A program made the position numbers and the translations under genes. A stretch of DNA of 6,896 nt from assembly GCA_022360735.1 (NCBI GenBank), contig JAKSCF010000595.1, positions 1 through 6,896 of the forward strand, written 5' to 3'. The DNA comes from Clostridia bacterium (lineage in GTDB: Bacteria > Bacillota_A > Clostridia > Peptostreptococcales > JAAYPU01). Shown here one piece after another: positions 1 to 6,896 of this stretch (position 1 is its first letter; every line of letters begins with the position of its first letter). A model generated the notes under the pieces. That model saw nothing but the letters and a program-made list of their open reading frames with translations, had not been told where the DNA came from and searched no databases.

Positions 1-1755
1 GCTTTAGCTGCATTAGCGGCATCATCTGCTTTAGCAGTTTCAGACATTCCTTTCAACGGACCAATATCTGAAGTTAGGGTTGCCCGTATTGATGGAGAAT
101 TTGTAATCAACCCTCCTATTTCAGATTTTGAAAAAGCTGATTTAGATATTATCGTTGCTGCAACCATGGATAACATCATGATGGTTGAAGGAGAAATGAA
201 AGAAGTTTCGGAAGCGGTAATGCTTGAAGCAATCAAAATAGCACATGAAGAAATTAAGATTCAATGTCAGGCTCAGTTAGATTTAGCTGCTGAAATTGAA
301 AAAGCAAAAGAAAAACGAGAATATTGTCACGAAAACAATGATGAAGAATTAAAAGCACAAATTACAGAAGCTACCTATGACAAATGTTATAAAGTTGCTG
401 AAATGGGATGTGCAGACAAGCATAAACGTGCCGAGCTTTTTAGTGAAATAAAACAGGAATTTATCGATACTCTTCCGGAAGAAGAAGCTGAAGAAAAAGC
501 AAGTTTAATCGGTCGTTACTTCCATGATGCTGAAAAAGAAGCTGTTCGTAATTGTGTATTAAATACAAAACTTAGATTAGACGGACGTAAACTAGATGAA
601 ATTCGCCCCATCTGGTGTGAAGTTGATTACTTACCATCAGCTCATGGTTCGGCAATTTTTACACGTGGAGAAACACAATCGCTTGTAACAGTTACTCTAG
701 GTTCCAAAATGGATGAACAAACCATTGACGGAGCTATTATTGAAGGAAAAAGTAATTTCTTGTTACATTATAACTTCCCTTCATTTTCTACTGGAGAAGC
801 TCGTCCGGTACGTAGTACCAGCCGCCGTGAAATAGGCCATGGTAACCTTGCACAACGTGCATTAAAACAAGTTATTCCTAATGGAACTGAAAATCCATAT
901 ACTATCAGAATTGTATCAGATATTTTAGAATCAAACGGATCATCATCAATGGCATCGGTATGTGGTGGGACTTTAGCATTACAGGATGCCGGAGTAAAAA
1001 TTCCAAAACCAGTATCAGGTATTGCGATGGGATTGATTACTGATAAAAACTCTGATAATTATGCAGTTCTTTCTGACATCCTGGGTGATGAAGATCATCT
1101 GGGAGATATGGACTTTAAAGTTACTGGTACCAAAGATGGGATTACTGCATGTCAGATGGATATCAAAGTTGACGGCTTATCATATCAGGTACTAGAACAA
1201 GCATTAGAACAAGCTCGTCAGGGACGCTTACACATTCTTGGAGAAATGGCAAAAACAATTGCCGAACCAAGAGAAGATTATAAAGATCACGTTCCAAGAA
1301 TTGAAAAAATTCTAATACCTAAAGAATTTATCGGAGCAGTCATTGGACCCGGAGGGAAAATCATTCAGGAAATTCAGGAAACAACGAACACTACAATTGT
1401 CATTGAAGAAATTGACAATATGGGTGTTATTGATATTGTTTCAAACAATAAAGAAGATATCGAATCTGCTAAATACAGAGTAAAACAAATTGTTGCAGTT
1501 CCGGAAGTTGGTGAAGTGTATATGGGAAAAGTTAAAAATATTGCAGCCTTTGGTGCATTTATTGAAATACTTCCCGGAAAAGATGGACTACTTCATATCT
1601 CTGAAATAGATTGGAAGCGCACTGATGATGTTGAAAAAGTATTTAAAGTAGGCGATGAAGTAGAAGTAAAACTTATTGGAATTGATAGCAAAACAGGGAA
1701 ACTAAAACTATCAAGAAAAGTACTTTTACCAAAACCGGAAAAAAAACCACAATAA
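1..1755 (+). CDS. pnp: Polynucleotide phosphorylase (PNPase), 5'-truncated by window edge
   Basis: A 3'->5' phosphorolytic exoribonuclease that degrades RNA with inorganic phosphate to nucleoside diphosphates; cytoplasmic, usually a trimer. The frame is open from base 1, so the gene enters from outside; 584 residues are visible. Compared with the ~710-aa family, about 130 N-terminal residues are missing. The fragment starts at the end of the first RNase PH domain ([12 protein letters not shown]), then has the helical linker, and the second RNase PH domain from about residue 190. That domain holds the [13 protein letters not shown] phosphate-binding region and [12 protein letters not shown], whose D365, D371 and K373 match the E. 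coli metal-site residues D486, D492 and K494. A KH domain (about 435-500, GPGGK at 449-453) and an S1 domain (about 501-575) follow. The tail after S1 is short. The ATG at 166 is an internal Met, since strongly PNPase-like sequence precedes it. It lies 63 nt upstream of rpoD and is probably cotranscribed with it. Confidence 0.97.
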   Translation, partial: ALAALAASSALAVSDIPFNGPISEVRVARIDGEFVINPPISDFEKADLDIIVAATMDNIMMVEGEMKEVSEAVMLEAIKIAHEEIKIQCQAQLDLAAEIEKAKEKREYCHENNDEELKAQITEATYDKCYKVAEMGCADKHKRAELFSEIKQEFIDTLPEEEAEEKASLIGRYFHDAEKEAVRNCVLNTKLRLDGRKLDEIRPIWCEVDYLPSAHGSAIFTRGETQSLVTVTLGSKMDEQTIDGAIIEGKSNFLLHYNFPSFSTGEARPVRSTSRREIGHGNLAQRALKQVIPNGTENPYTIRIVSDILESNGSSSMASVCGGTLALQDAGVKIPKPVSGIAMGLITDKNSDNYAVLSDILGDEDHLGDMDFKVTGTKDGITACQMDIKVDGLSYQVLEQALEQARQGRLHILGEMAKTIAEPREDYKDHVPRIEKILIPKEFIGAVIGPGGKIIQEIQETTNTTIVIEEIDNMGVIDIVSNNKEDIESAKYRVKQIVAVPEVGEVYMGKVKNIAAFGAFIEILPGKDGLLHISEIDWKRTDDVEKVFKVGDEVEVKLIGIDSKTGKLKLSRKVLLPKPEKKPQ

Positions 1756-1818
1756 TTGTAACCCTGATATCGTTTAATCGTAAAACATCAAGATTTTAAA
1801 AATCTACTTTGGAAGAAA

Positions 1819-2682
1819 ATGAGGCAGCTTAAAATTACTAAACAAGTTACGAACCGAGAAACCGCTTCGTTAGACAAATACTTACAGGAAATTGGTAAAG
1901 TTGAACTAATCACCGCTGAAGAAGAGGTTGCATTAGCACAACGTATTAAGCAGGGAGATAGGATAGCTCTTGAAAAACTAACAAAAGCTAATTTACGTTT
2001 TGTTGTATCGGTATCTAAACAATATCAAAATCAAGGACTAAGTTTACCTGATTTAATTAATGAAGGTAATTTAGGTTTGATAAAAGCAGCACAGCGTTTT
2101 GATGAAACACGTGGATTTAAATTCATTTCTTATGCAGTGTGGTGGATTCGTCAATCTATTCTTCAGGCATTAGCAGAACAATCACGTATTGTACGTTTAC
2201 CTTTAAATAAAATTGGAGCAATCAATAAGATCAATAAGGCTTATGCTAAATTGGAACAGGAATACGAACGTGAGCCAAACCATGATGAAATTGCAGACTT
2301 ACTTGAGTGTTCTGAAGATGAAGTAAAAGAATCTGTAAAGAATTCAGGGCGTCATGTATCGATGGATGCTCCATTAGTACAAGATGAAGATAATAATATG
2401 TATGATGTACTTCGCAATGATGAAGGCATTACTCCTGAAACAGAATTATTATATGATTCTTTAAGAAAAGAAATTGATCGTGCAGTTTCTACTTTAACTC
2501 CAAGAGAAGCCGATGTGGTCCGCTTATACTTCGGTTTAAATGGTGGGCACCCGATGACTCTGGAAGAAATTGGAGAAAAATTTGACTTAACAAGAGAACG
2601 GGTACGTCAGATCAAAGAAAAAGCAATTCGCAGGTTGAAACACACATCTCGTAGCAAAATACTTAAAACCTATTTAGGATAA
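1819..2682 (+). CDS. rpoD: Primary (housekeeping) RNA polymerase sigma factor, short Bacteroidetes type
   Basis: Directs core RNA polymerase to housekeeping promoters. The 287-aa protein begins MRQLKITK, as expected for Bacteroidetes RpoD/SigA, which supports this ATG; purine-rich GGAAG lies just upstream. Region 1.2 spans about 15-48 ([10 protein letters not shown]). Region 2 spans about 50-125, with the core-binding/-10 signature [20 protein letters not shown] at 58-77 and the aromatic melting segment YAVWWIRQ at 105-112. Region 3 spans about 128-200, and region 4 about 215-287, with the helix-turn-helix [20 protein letters not shown] and an [11 protein letters not shown]-terminus. The acidic region 1.1 and the non-conserved insert of E. 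coli sigma70 (613 aa) are absent. That is normal for this phylum, whose primary sigma recognises the -7 element TAnnTTTG. The pnp-rpoD order is also seen in other Bacteroidetes (recalled). No TAnnTTTG was found in the 63-nt gap, so transcription from pnp or from a promoter inside it is inferred. An intrinsic terminator follows 8 nt after the stop. Confidence 0.97.
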   Translation: MRQLKITKQVTNRETASLDKYLQEIGKVELITAEEEVALAQRIKQGDRIALEKLTKANLRFVVSVSKQYQNQGLSLPDLINEGNLGLIKAAQRFDETRGFKFISYAVWWIRQSILQALAEQSRIVRLPLNKIGAINKINKAYAKLEQEYEREPNHDEIADLLECSEDEVKESVKNSGRHVSMDAPLVQDEDNNMYDVLRNDEGITPETELLYDSLRKEIDRAVSTLTPREADVVRLYFGLNGGHPMTLEEIGEKFDLTRERVRQIKEKAIRRLKHTSRSKILKTYLG

Positions 2683-2690
2683 AATCAAAG

Positions 2691-2717
2691 GGCTGTCTCA
2701 ATAAGGCAGCCTTTTTT
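2691..2717 (+). terminator. Rho-independent terminator after rpoD
   Basis: An 8-bp stem, GGCTGTCT (2691-2698) with AGGCAGCC (2704-2711), contains one T-G wobble and closes a 5-nt loop (CAATA). It is followed directly by six T (2712-2717). Upstream AAAG (2687-2690) can extend the stem into the T-tract. It starts 8 nt after the rpoD stop, so it should end the pnp-rpoD transcript. Confidence 0.92.
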
Positions 2718-2718
2718 A

Positions 2719-2845
2719 ATAGATATTCAATAGACATTCGATAGGTATTCTATGGTTGTTAGATTTTCAATACGGCTATTGAATGACAACTGAATGACAA
2801 CTGAATGACAACTGAATGACAATTGAATAACAATTGAATAACTAT
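2719..2845. repeat. Inverted array of degenerate 11-bp units
   Basis: The right arm (2780-2845) is six tandem 11-mers: TGAATGACAAC three times (2780-2790, 2791-2801, 2802-2812), then TGAATGACAAT, TGAATAACAAT and TGAATAACTAT, drifting progressively. The left arm carries the same unit in opposite orientation: ATAGATATTCA (2719-2729), ATAGACATTCG (2730-2740), ATAGGTATTCT (2741-2751), then a poor copy (2752-2762, 7 of 11 matches) and a shortened one ending in TTCAATA. The reverse complement of the outermost right unit, ATAGTTATTCA, differs from the outermost left unit at one base. The whole block is therefore a long imperfect inverted repeat with 11-bp internal periodicity. It lies between the rpoD terminator and the candidate rpe promoter. 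It may be a regulatory or protein-binding array, an extended hairpin, or simple slippage-driven sequence; the sequence alone does not decide. Confidence 0.85.
2766..2783. repeat. Perfect palindrome at the centre of the 11-mer array
   Basis: TTCAATA (2766-2772) and TATTGAA (2777-2783) are exact reverse complements around CGGC (2773-2776). This is where the two opposed arms of the array meet, so it would be the tip of a cruciform or RNA hairpin. No T-tract follows it, so it is not a typical terminator. Confidence 0.75.
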
Positions 2846-2892
2846 CAAACAACTAATGATCACTATCTTCAAAAAAGTCTCTTAATTTATAT

Positions 2893-2900
2893 TATATTTG
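2893..2900 (+). promoter_or_regulatory. Candidate Bacteroidetes -7 element for the rpe operon
   Basis: TATATTTG matches the Bacteroidetes -7 consensus TAnnTTTG exactly and lies 17 nt before the rpe ATG. It would give a very short leader of roughly 10 nt. I see no convincing -33 TTTG or TTG at about 19-21 nt upstream, and the region is AT-rich, so a chance match is possible. The preceding terminator (2691-2717) makes an independent promoter here likely. Confidence 0.45.
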
Positions 2901-2917
2901 AAAAATAAGTTTTTATT

Positions 2918-3571
2918 ATGAGCCATTTAATAGCACCTTCTCTATTATCAGCTGATTTTGCAAATCTTGAAAGAGAGATCGAAATGATTAACAAAAGTGA
3001 AGCTGACTGGTTTCACATTGATGTAATGGATGGGGTTTTTGTTCCTAACATCTCCTTTGGTCAACCCGTTATTAAACATATTAACAAATATGCTAAAAAA
3101 CCAATGGATGTTCATTTAATGATTATTGATCCTGATCGTTATTTCAAAGATTTCAAAGAGGCAGGTGCAGATATAATTACTGTTCATTATGAAGCTTGTA
3201 CACATTTGCACAGATCAATACAGGCAATCAAACTTTTAGACATTAAAACCGGTGTTGTTTTAAATCCACATACCCCCGTTAATGTGTTGGAAAATATTAT
3301 CACTGAATTGGATTTAGTATTACTCATGTCGGTAAACCCTGGTTTTGGCGGCCAGAAATTTATCGAGAACACTTATAAAAAAATTATTGATTTAAAGACA
3401 CTTATTACTAAAACCGGATCAAAAGCATTCATTGAAATAGATGGAGGAGTAAATTTAGAAAACGCTCCAAAGCTTATAAAATCAGGAGCTGATATTTTAG
3501 TTGCCGGTAATACCGTTTTTTCAGCCCCGGATCCACCCTTTATCATTAAATCATTAAAAGATTTAAGTTAA
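2918..3571 (+). CDS. rpe: Ribulose-phosphate 3-epimerase
   Basis: Interconverts D-ribulose 5-phosphate and D-xylulose 5-phosphate in the non-oxidative pentose phosphate pathway; cytosolic and metal-dependent. The 217-aa length fits the family (about 210-230). It is a single TIM-barrel domain with the expected motifs: IAPSLLSADF near the N-terminus, HIDVMDGVFVPN at 33-44, DVHLMI at 64-69, the phosphate/loop motif MSVNPGFGGQKF at 137-148, and EIDGGV at 173-178. The metal and acid/base residues are H33, D35, H66 and D175, all present. The ATG at 2918 is supported by the family N-terminus starting within a few residues of IAPS. There is no Shine-Dalgarno; the upstream sequence is T-rich. The stop is 4 nt before the next gene, which indicates cotranscription with the kinase/pyrophosphorylase. 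Confidence 0.97.
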   Translation: MSHLIAPSLLSADFANLEREIEMINKSEADWFHIDVMDGVFVPNISFGQPVIKHINKYAKKPMDVHLMIIDPDRYFKDFKEAGADIITVHYEACTHLHRSIQAIKLLDIKTGVVLNPHTPVNVLENIITELDLVLLMSVNPGFGGQKFIENTYKKIIDLKTLITKTGSKAFIEIDGGVNLENAPKLIKSGADILVAGNTVFSAPDPPFIIKSLKDLS

Positions 3572-3575
3572 TATT

Positions 3576-4391
3576 ATGAAATATTCAGTTTTTGTAGTAT
3601 CGGATGGAACAGGGCGAACTGCCCAACAAGCATTAGACGCTGCATTAACTCAATTTTCTAATATTGATATTGATGTAAAAGTCAGGTCAGGCTTAAGAAC
3701 ACAGGAAGAAGTTGACCAAATATTAAATGAAGTTGCATGTGCTAAAGCATTTATTCTTCATACAATTGTTCAGGACAAAGTTCGTCATTATTTAATTCGG
3801 GCAGCACGCCAAAGGAATATTGAAACCATTGACTTAATGGGCCCCCTATTATCACGATTAGGCATTCAGTTTGAAAACCACCCCAATCAGAAACCTGGTT
3901 TATTTCATACTCAAAAAAAGGAATACTTCAAACGAATTGATTCTATGCAATTTGCATTTACTCATGACGACGGGCTAAGACATCATCAACTTGACAAAGC
4001 AGAAATTATTTTGATAGGTGTTAGCAGAACTTTTAAAACTCCCCTAAGTATTTATTTTGCATATAAAGGCTGGTTTGTTGCAAATATTCCCATTGTATCC
4101 GGCATAGAGCCTCCTGAAGCACTTTTCAAAGCAGACCCGCAAAAAGTGTTTTGCTTAACAAATACTGCCCAAAAGTTAAGTACATTAAGATCAGTGCGGG
4201 AAGAACACCTGGGAAATCTTACGGGAAACTACGCTTCACTTCCTCATATTCGTAAAGAACTATTATATGCACATTCCATTTATAATCGCCAACCCTTATG
4301 GCCCATAATTAAAGTAAGTGGAAAGTCAATAGAGGAAATTGCTTCGGAAATTCTTTCTATAAGGGCAACTTATCCTTCAGTTCAAAACTAA
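3576..4391 (+). CDS. Pyruvate,phosphate dikinase / PEP synthase regulatory protein (kinase/pyrophosphorylase, DUF299 family)
   Basis: A bifunctional regulator. In this family it inactivates PPDK (or PEP synthase, as E. coli PpsR does) by ADP-dependent phosphorylation of an active-site Thr. It reactivates the target by phosphate-dependent dephosphorylation that releases pyrophosphate, so it controls pyruvate-PEP flux. The 271-aa length matches the usual 270-280. Visible motifs are VVSDGTGRTA at 7-16, DLMGPLLSRL at 86-95, HDDG at 130-133, and a P-loop-like GVSRTFKTP at 148-156 followed by LSIYFAYKGWFVANIPIV. The Phe at 153 replaces the Ser or Gly I recall at this position (GVSRTSKTP, GVSRCGKTP). 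PPDK-type and PEP-synthase-type subfamilies cannot be separated here, and no target gene lies in the window; PPDK is the more likely partner. It starts 4 nt after rpe, with no Shine-Dalgarno, consistent with an operon. Confidence 0.93.
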   Translation: MKYSVFVVSDGTGRTAQQALDAALTQFSNIDIDVKVRSGLRTQEEVDQILNEVACAKAFILHTIVQDKVRHYLIRAARQRNIETIDLMGPLLSRLGIQFENHPNQKPGLFHTQKKEYFKRIDSMQFAFTHDDGLRHHQLDKAEIILIGVSRTFKTPLSIYFAYKGWFVANIPIVSGIEPPEALFKADPQKVFCLTNTAQKLSTLRSVREEHLGNLTGNYASLPHIRKELLYAHSIYNRQPLWPIIKVSGKSIEEIASEILSIRATYPSVQN

Positions 4392-4451
4392 ATTTGATTA
4401 ACTTTCTATCATAAAAGCCGAATAAATAGGCTAAGTAATATACCTAATAAA

Positions 4452-4479
4452 ATACAAAAAATATTTTTGTATCTTTTTT
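4452..4479 (+). terminator. A/T-rich hairpin plus T-tract, probable terminator of the rpe operon
   Basis: ATACAAAAA (4452-4460) and TTTTTGTAT (4464-4472) form a perfect 9-bp stem with a 3-nt ATA loop, followed by C and six T (4474-4479). Only one of the nine pairs is G-C, so the stem is weak on its own, but the shape is that of an intrinsic terminator in an AT-rich genome. It starts 61 nt after the regulator's stop. The other strand also shows a T-rich run after the stem, so it could act in both directions. Confidence 0.6.
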
Positions 4480-4504
4480 GAGAATAAAATTTAACTCTTC
4501 AGTT

Positions 4505-4512
4505 CAATTTTG
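4505..4512 (+). promoter_or_regulatory. Weak candidate -7 element for the histidine kinase
   Basis: CAATTTTG matches TAnnTTTG at five of six fixed positions and lies 35 nt before the kinase ATG. A TTTG at 4477-4480 lies upstream, but its 24-nt spacing is longer than typical and it overlaps the T-tract of the putative terminator. It is listed because it is the best match in the 156-nt gap; chance is quite possible. Confidence 0.2.
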
Positions 4513-4547
4513 ATAAATAAAAATTTAGCAACAAACTACTCTTTCTT

Positions 4548-6896
4548 ATGAGCGATAAAATGGCAAAACCTGATAAAGACCTACTTAAAATTATTGAGGA
4601 CAGTCACGAGAAATACCGCTTTATAGCTGAGAACTCATTGGATTATATTTGGATTTTGGATAAAGCTGGAAATCATGTTTACATCAGCCCTTCAATAAAA
4701 CAATTAAGAGGGCTTACTCCTGAAGAAGGTTTAAAAGAAAGAGTTGAAGATTCTATGACCAAAGAATCATTTGAGAAACTTCAAGCTGCAATAAAAAAAA
4801 GGGAAGAACAGGAAAAACTGGGAACTAAAGAATACATTAACAAATTAGAACTACAACATACATGTAAAGATGGATCTTTAGTCTGGGTAGAATTAATTTC
4901 AAAAAGAATTTATAACAAAAATGGGAAGCCTATTGGTATTTTAGGGATATCCAGAAATATAGACGAAAGGAAAAAAGCAGAATTGATTCTTAAAGAAAGA
5001 GAAAAAAGATTTTCCACTTTAGTTTCAAACCTTCCCGGCATGGCATATATTTGTTCAAACGATCAAAACTGGACTATGAAATTTATCAGTGAAGGTTGTT
5101 TTGATTTAACAGGATACCCTCCTTCTGATTTTATTGATAATAAAAAATTAGCATTCAAAGATATTATTCATGTTGATGACCAGGAATATATATCCAAAAC
5201 CATTGAGAAAACAAATATCAATCAAAAATCATACACTCTTCAGTATAGAATTATTACCAAATCAAAAAAGATAAAATGGGTTTGGGAGCAGGGAGTAGCC
5301 ATTTTTAATAAAGATGGTAAAAAAGAAATATTAGAAGGGATGATTATTGACATCTCAAAGCAAAAAGAAGTTGAGAGAAGTTTAAAAGAAAGTGAAGAAA
5401 AGTATAGAAAGCTGATTGAAAATAGCTTACAAGGCCTCTATATCATTAAAGACAACAAAATTCTTTTCTGCAGTAAAAAAATGGCAAATATATTTGGATA
5501 CAATAGTGCAGAAGAAGTAAATGGCCTTGATGTCACAGAATTAGTCCATGAAAGCTCCCTGGAAACGGTTTTAATTAACATTAAAAACAGAATAAGCGGA
5601 AAACAAAAAATTGCCCATTATAACTTTCTGGCTAAAAAGAAAAATGGGGAAACGATTGAAGTAGAAACCTTAGGAAGTAAAATCCTATTAGATGGCCAAC
5701 CGGCAATTCAGGGAGTACTTAAGGATGTTACACAGCAAAAAGCCTCAGAAGAGAGATTAAGAAAATTAAGCCAGGCAGTGGAACAAAGCCCAACTTCCAT
5801 TGTAATTACGGATTTAAAAGGAGTCATTGAATATGTTAATCCATATTTCATTTATTTAACTGGATATACTGCTGAAGAGGCTATAGGCAAAAGCACCAAT
5901 ATATTAAAATCAAATCACACTCCTAATGAAGTTTACAAAGATTTATGGACTACGATAACTTCCGGAAAAGAATGGGTTGGTGAAATACTAAATCGTAAAA
6001 AAAGCGGCGAATTATATTGGGAATCAGTCAAAATAGCACCTATTAAAGACATTAGTGGAATCATCACTCATTTTGTTGGAATTAAAGATGATATTACAGA
6101 TCAAAAAAGAATTCAAAATGAATTAATTTTAACTAAAGAAAAAGCCATAGAATCGGATAATTTAAAGACTTCATTCCTGGCAAATATGTCGCATGAGATC
6201 AGAACTCCGATGAATGCGATCATGGGATTTTCAAGTTTATTATCTGATGAATCGCTCACATTTGAAGAAAGAGATGAGTTCATCCAATTAATTAACAGCA
6301 ATAGTAATACACTGTTAAACCTGATAGACGACATCATTGATATTGCAAAAATTGAAGCAGGGCAACTTAGTGTATCGAATAAAGATTTTGATATTAATGA
6401 ATTGTTAAGCGAAATAAATGCGACTTATCAGGAAATAAATACAAAACAAAATGAGGATAGTATTAAACTGATTTGGGATAAAAATGAAACCGATAATATT
6501 TCTGTAATAAATACCGATCCTCATCGATTAAAACAGGTTTTATCCAATTTAATCGAAAATGCTATGAAATATACTAAGGAAGGGGAAATTAATTTCGGAT
6601 ATAAATTATTGAAAAACATAAATGTTGGAGAAAAAACAAAAAAGTTACAATTTTATGTCAGAGATACAGGAATCGGAATTCCCAGTAACAAACTGAATGT
6701 AATTTTTGACAGATTCAGACAAGCTGATGACTCTCACACCAGAATATTTGGAGGAACAGGACTGGGCCTCGCAATTTCTAAAAATATTGCTCAATTACTT
6801 GGAGGTGACATCAATGTTGTTTCTATGGAAAACAAAGGTTCTGTTTTCTATTTTACAATTCCAATCATAGATAAAAATAAAAAACTTCAAAAAGGA
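4548..6896 (+). CDS. Multi-PAS sensor histidine kinase, 3'-truncated by window edge
   Basis: A two-component sensor that autophosphorylates on His and passes the phosphate to a response regulator. The frame stays open to the last base, giving 783 visible residues. ATG 4548 is the first start after the in-frame stop at 4518-4520; a second Met is codon 5. Four PAS domains are read at about 20-145, 153-275, 284-400 and 407-525, joined by short charged helical linkers (for example ERSLKESEEKYRKL). The fourth has the LWTTITSGKEWVGE and ELYWESVKIAPI pattern common in PAS sensors. HisKA follows (about 540-608) with phospho-acceptor H549 in SHEIRTPMNAIMGFSSLL. HATPase_c (about 655-778) has the N box with N667 and N671, G1 DTGIGIP (D706), the F box FDRFRQAD and G2 GGTGLGLA (735-742). 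I see no signal peptide or membrane segment, so it is probably cytoplasmic. A receiver domain or a stop may lie just beyond the edge. The ligand and cognate regulator are unknown. Confidence 0.95.
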   Translation, partial: MSDKMAKPDKDLLKIIEDSHEKYRFIAENSLDYIWILDKAGNHVYISPSIKQLRGLTPEEGLKERVEDSMTKESFEKLQAAIKKREEQEKLGTKEYINKLELQHTCKDGSLVWVELISKRIYNKNGKPIGILGISRNIDERKKAELILKEREKRFSTLVSNLPGMAYICSNDQNWTMKFISEGCFDLTGYPPSDFIDNKKLAFKDIIHVDDQEYISKTIEKTNINQKSYTLQYRIITKSKKIKWVWEQGVAIFNKDGKKEILEGMIIDISKQKEVERSLKESEEKYRKLIENSLQGLYIIKDNKILFCSKKMANIFGYNSAEEVNGLDVTELVHESSLETVLINIKNRISGKQKIAHYNFLAKKKNGETIEVETLGSKILLDGQPAIQGVLKDVTQQKASEERLRKLSQAVEQSPTSIVITDLKGVIEYVNPYFIYLTGYTAEEAIGKSTNILKSNHTPNEVYKDLWTTITSGKEWVGEILNRKKSGELYWESVKIAPIKDISGIITHFVGIKDDITDQKRIQNELILTKEKAIESDNLKTSFLANMSHEIRTPMNAIMGFSSLLSDESLTFEERDEFIQLINSNSNTLLNLIDDIIDIAKIEAGQLSVSNKDFDINELLSEINATYQEINTKQNEDSIKLIWDKNETDNISVINTDPHRLKQVLSNLIENAMKYTKEGEINFGYKLLKNINVGEKTKKLQFYVRDTGIGIPSNKLNVIFDRFRQADDSHTRIFGGTGLGLAISKNIAQLLGGDINVVSMENKGSVFYFTIPIIDKNKKLQKG

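Noticed and set aside
166..168. ATG at 166 as the start of a 529-aa protein
   Set aside because: The frame is open from base 1 and the preceding 55 codons are clearly PNPase ([12 protein letters not shown]), so this is an internal Met in a gene cut by the window edge.
1791..1805. AGATTT-TAA-AAATCT palindrome just before rpoD
   Set aside because: The stem is only 6 bp and mostly A-T, with no T-tract, in AT-rich sequence; it is not enough to call a terminator or operator.
1804..1811. CTACTTTG as a promoter for rpoD
   Set aside because: It lacks the TA of TAnnTTTG and lies only 7 nt before the start codon, leaving no room for a normal leader.
2719..2845. CRISPR array
   Set aside because: The units are 11 bp and directly abutting with no spacers, they occur in both orientations, and no cas gene is present.
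3187..3372. Minus-strand 61-codon open frame
   Set aside because: It lies wholly inside rpe, which has intact catalytic motifs, and shows no recognisable domain; it is a shadow frame.
4416..4432. AGCC...GGCT inverted repeat after the kinase/pyrophosphorylase
   Set aside because: A 4-bp stem with a 9-nt loop and no following T-run; the hairpin at 4452-4479 is a much better terminator candidate.
6113..6337. Minus-strand 74-codon open frame
   Set aside because: It lies opposite the HisKA region of the kinase; the low-complexity Ser/Leu/Asn translation is what the antisense of that coding sequence gives.

Overview
The window is about 6.9 kb of AT-rich chromosomal DNA, with all recognised genes on the + strand. 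It looks like a Bacteroidota (Bacteroidetes) genome, probably Bacteroidales/Marinilabiliales-like. The reasons are a very short primary sigma factor (287 aa, no region 1.1, N-terminus MRQLKITK) directly downstream of pnp, a TAnnTTTG promoter element, and no strong Shine-Dalgarno sequences at most starts. The order-level placement is an impression from protein similarity recalled from memory, not a computed result.

Layout: (1) 1-1755, the 3' four-fifths of pnp (polynucleotide phosphorylase), entering from the left edge. (2) 1819-2682, rpoD, the housekeeping sigma factor, followed by a clear intrinsic terminator at 2691-2717. (3) 2719-2845, a compact array of degenerate 11-bp units arranged as two opposed arms around a small perfect palindrome; this is the most unusual structure in the window. 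(4) 2893-2900, a candidate promoter for 2918-3571 rpe (ribulose-phosphate 3-epimerase), which is followed after 4 nt by 3576-4391, a PPDK/PEP-synthase regulatory protein (bifunctional kinase/pyrophosphorylase). (5) 4452-4479, an A/T-rich perfect hairpin with a T-tract that probably ends this operon. (6) 4548-6896, a large cytoplasmic-looking sensor histidine kinase with four PAS domains, HisKA and HATPase_c, still open at the right edge.

Functionally, pnp and rpoD form an RNA-metabolism/transcription block and are probably cotranscribed, since 63 nt separate them with no terminator seen between. The rpe/regulator pair joins the pentose phosphate pathway with control of the pyruvate-PEP interconversion, a plausible carbon-flux operon. 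The histidine kinase is probably a separate transcription unit. I see no mobile element, CRISPR, tRNA or rRNA, and no clear candidate for a wholly new multi-gene system. The gene content is ordinary core genome, and the inverted 11-mer array is the item that known features do not explain.
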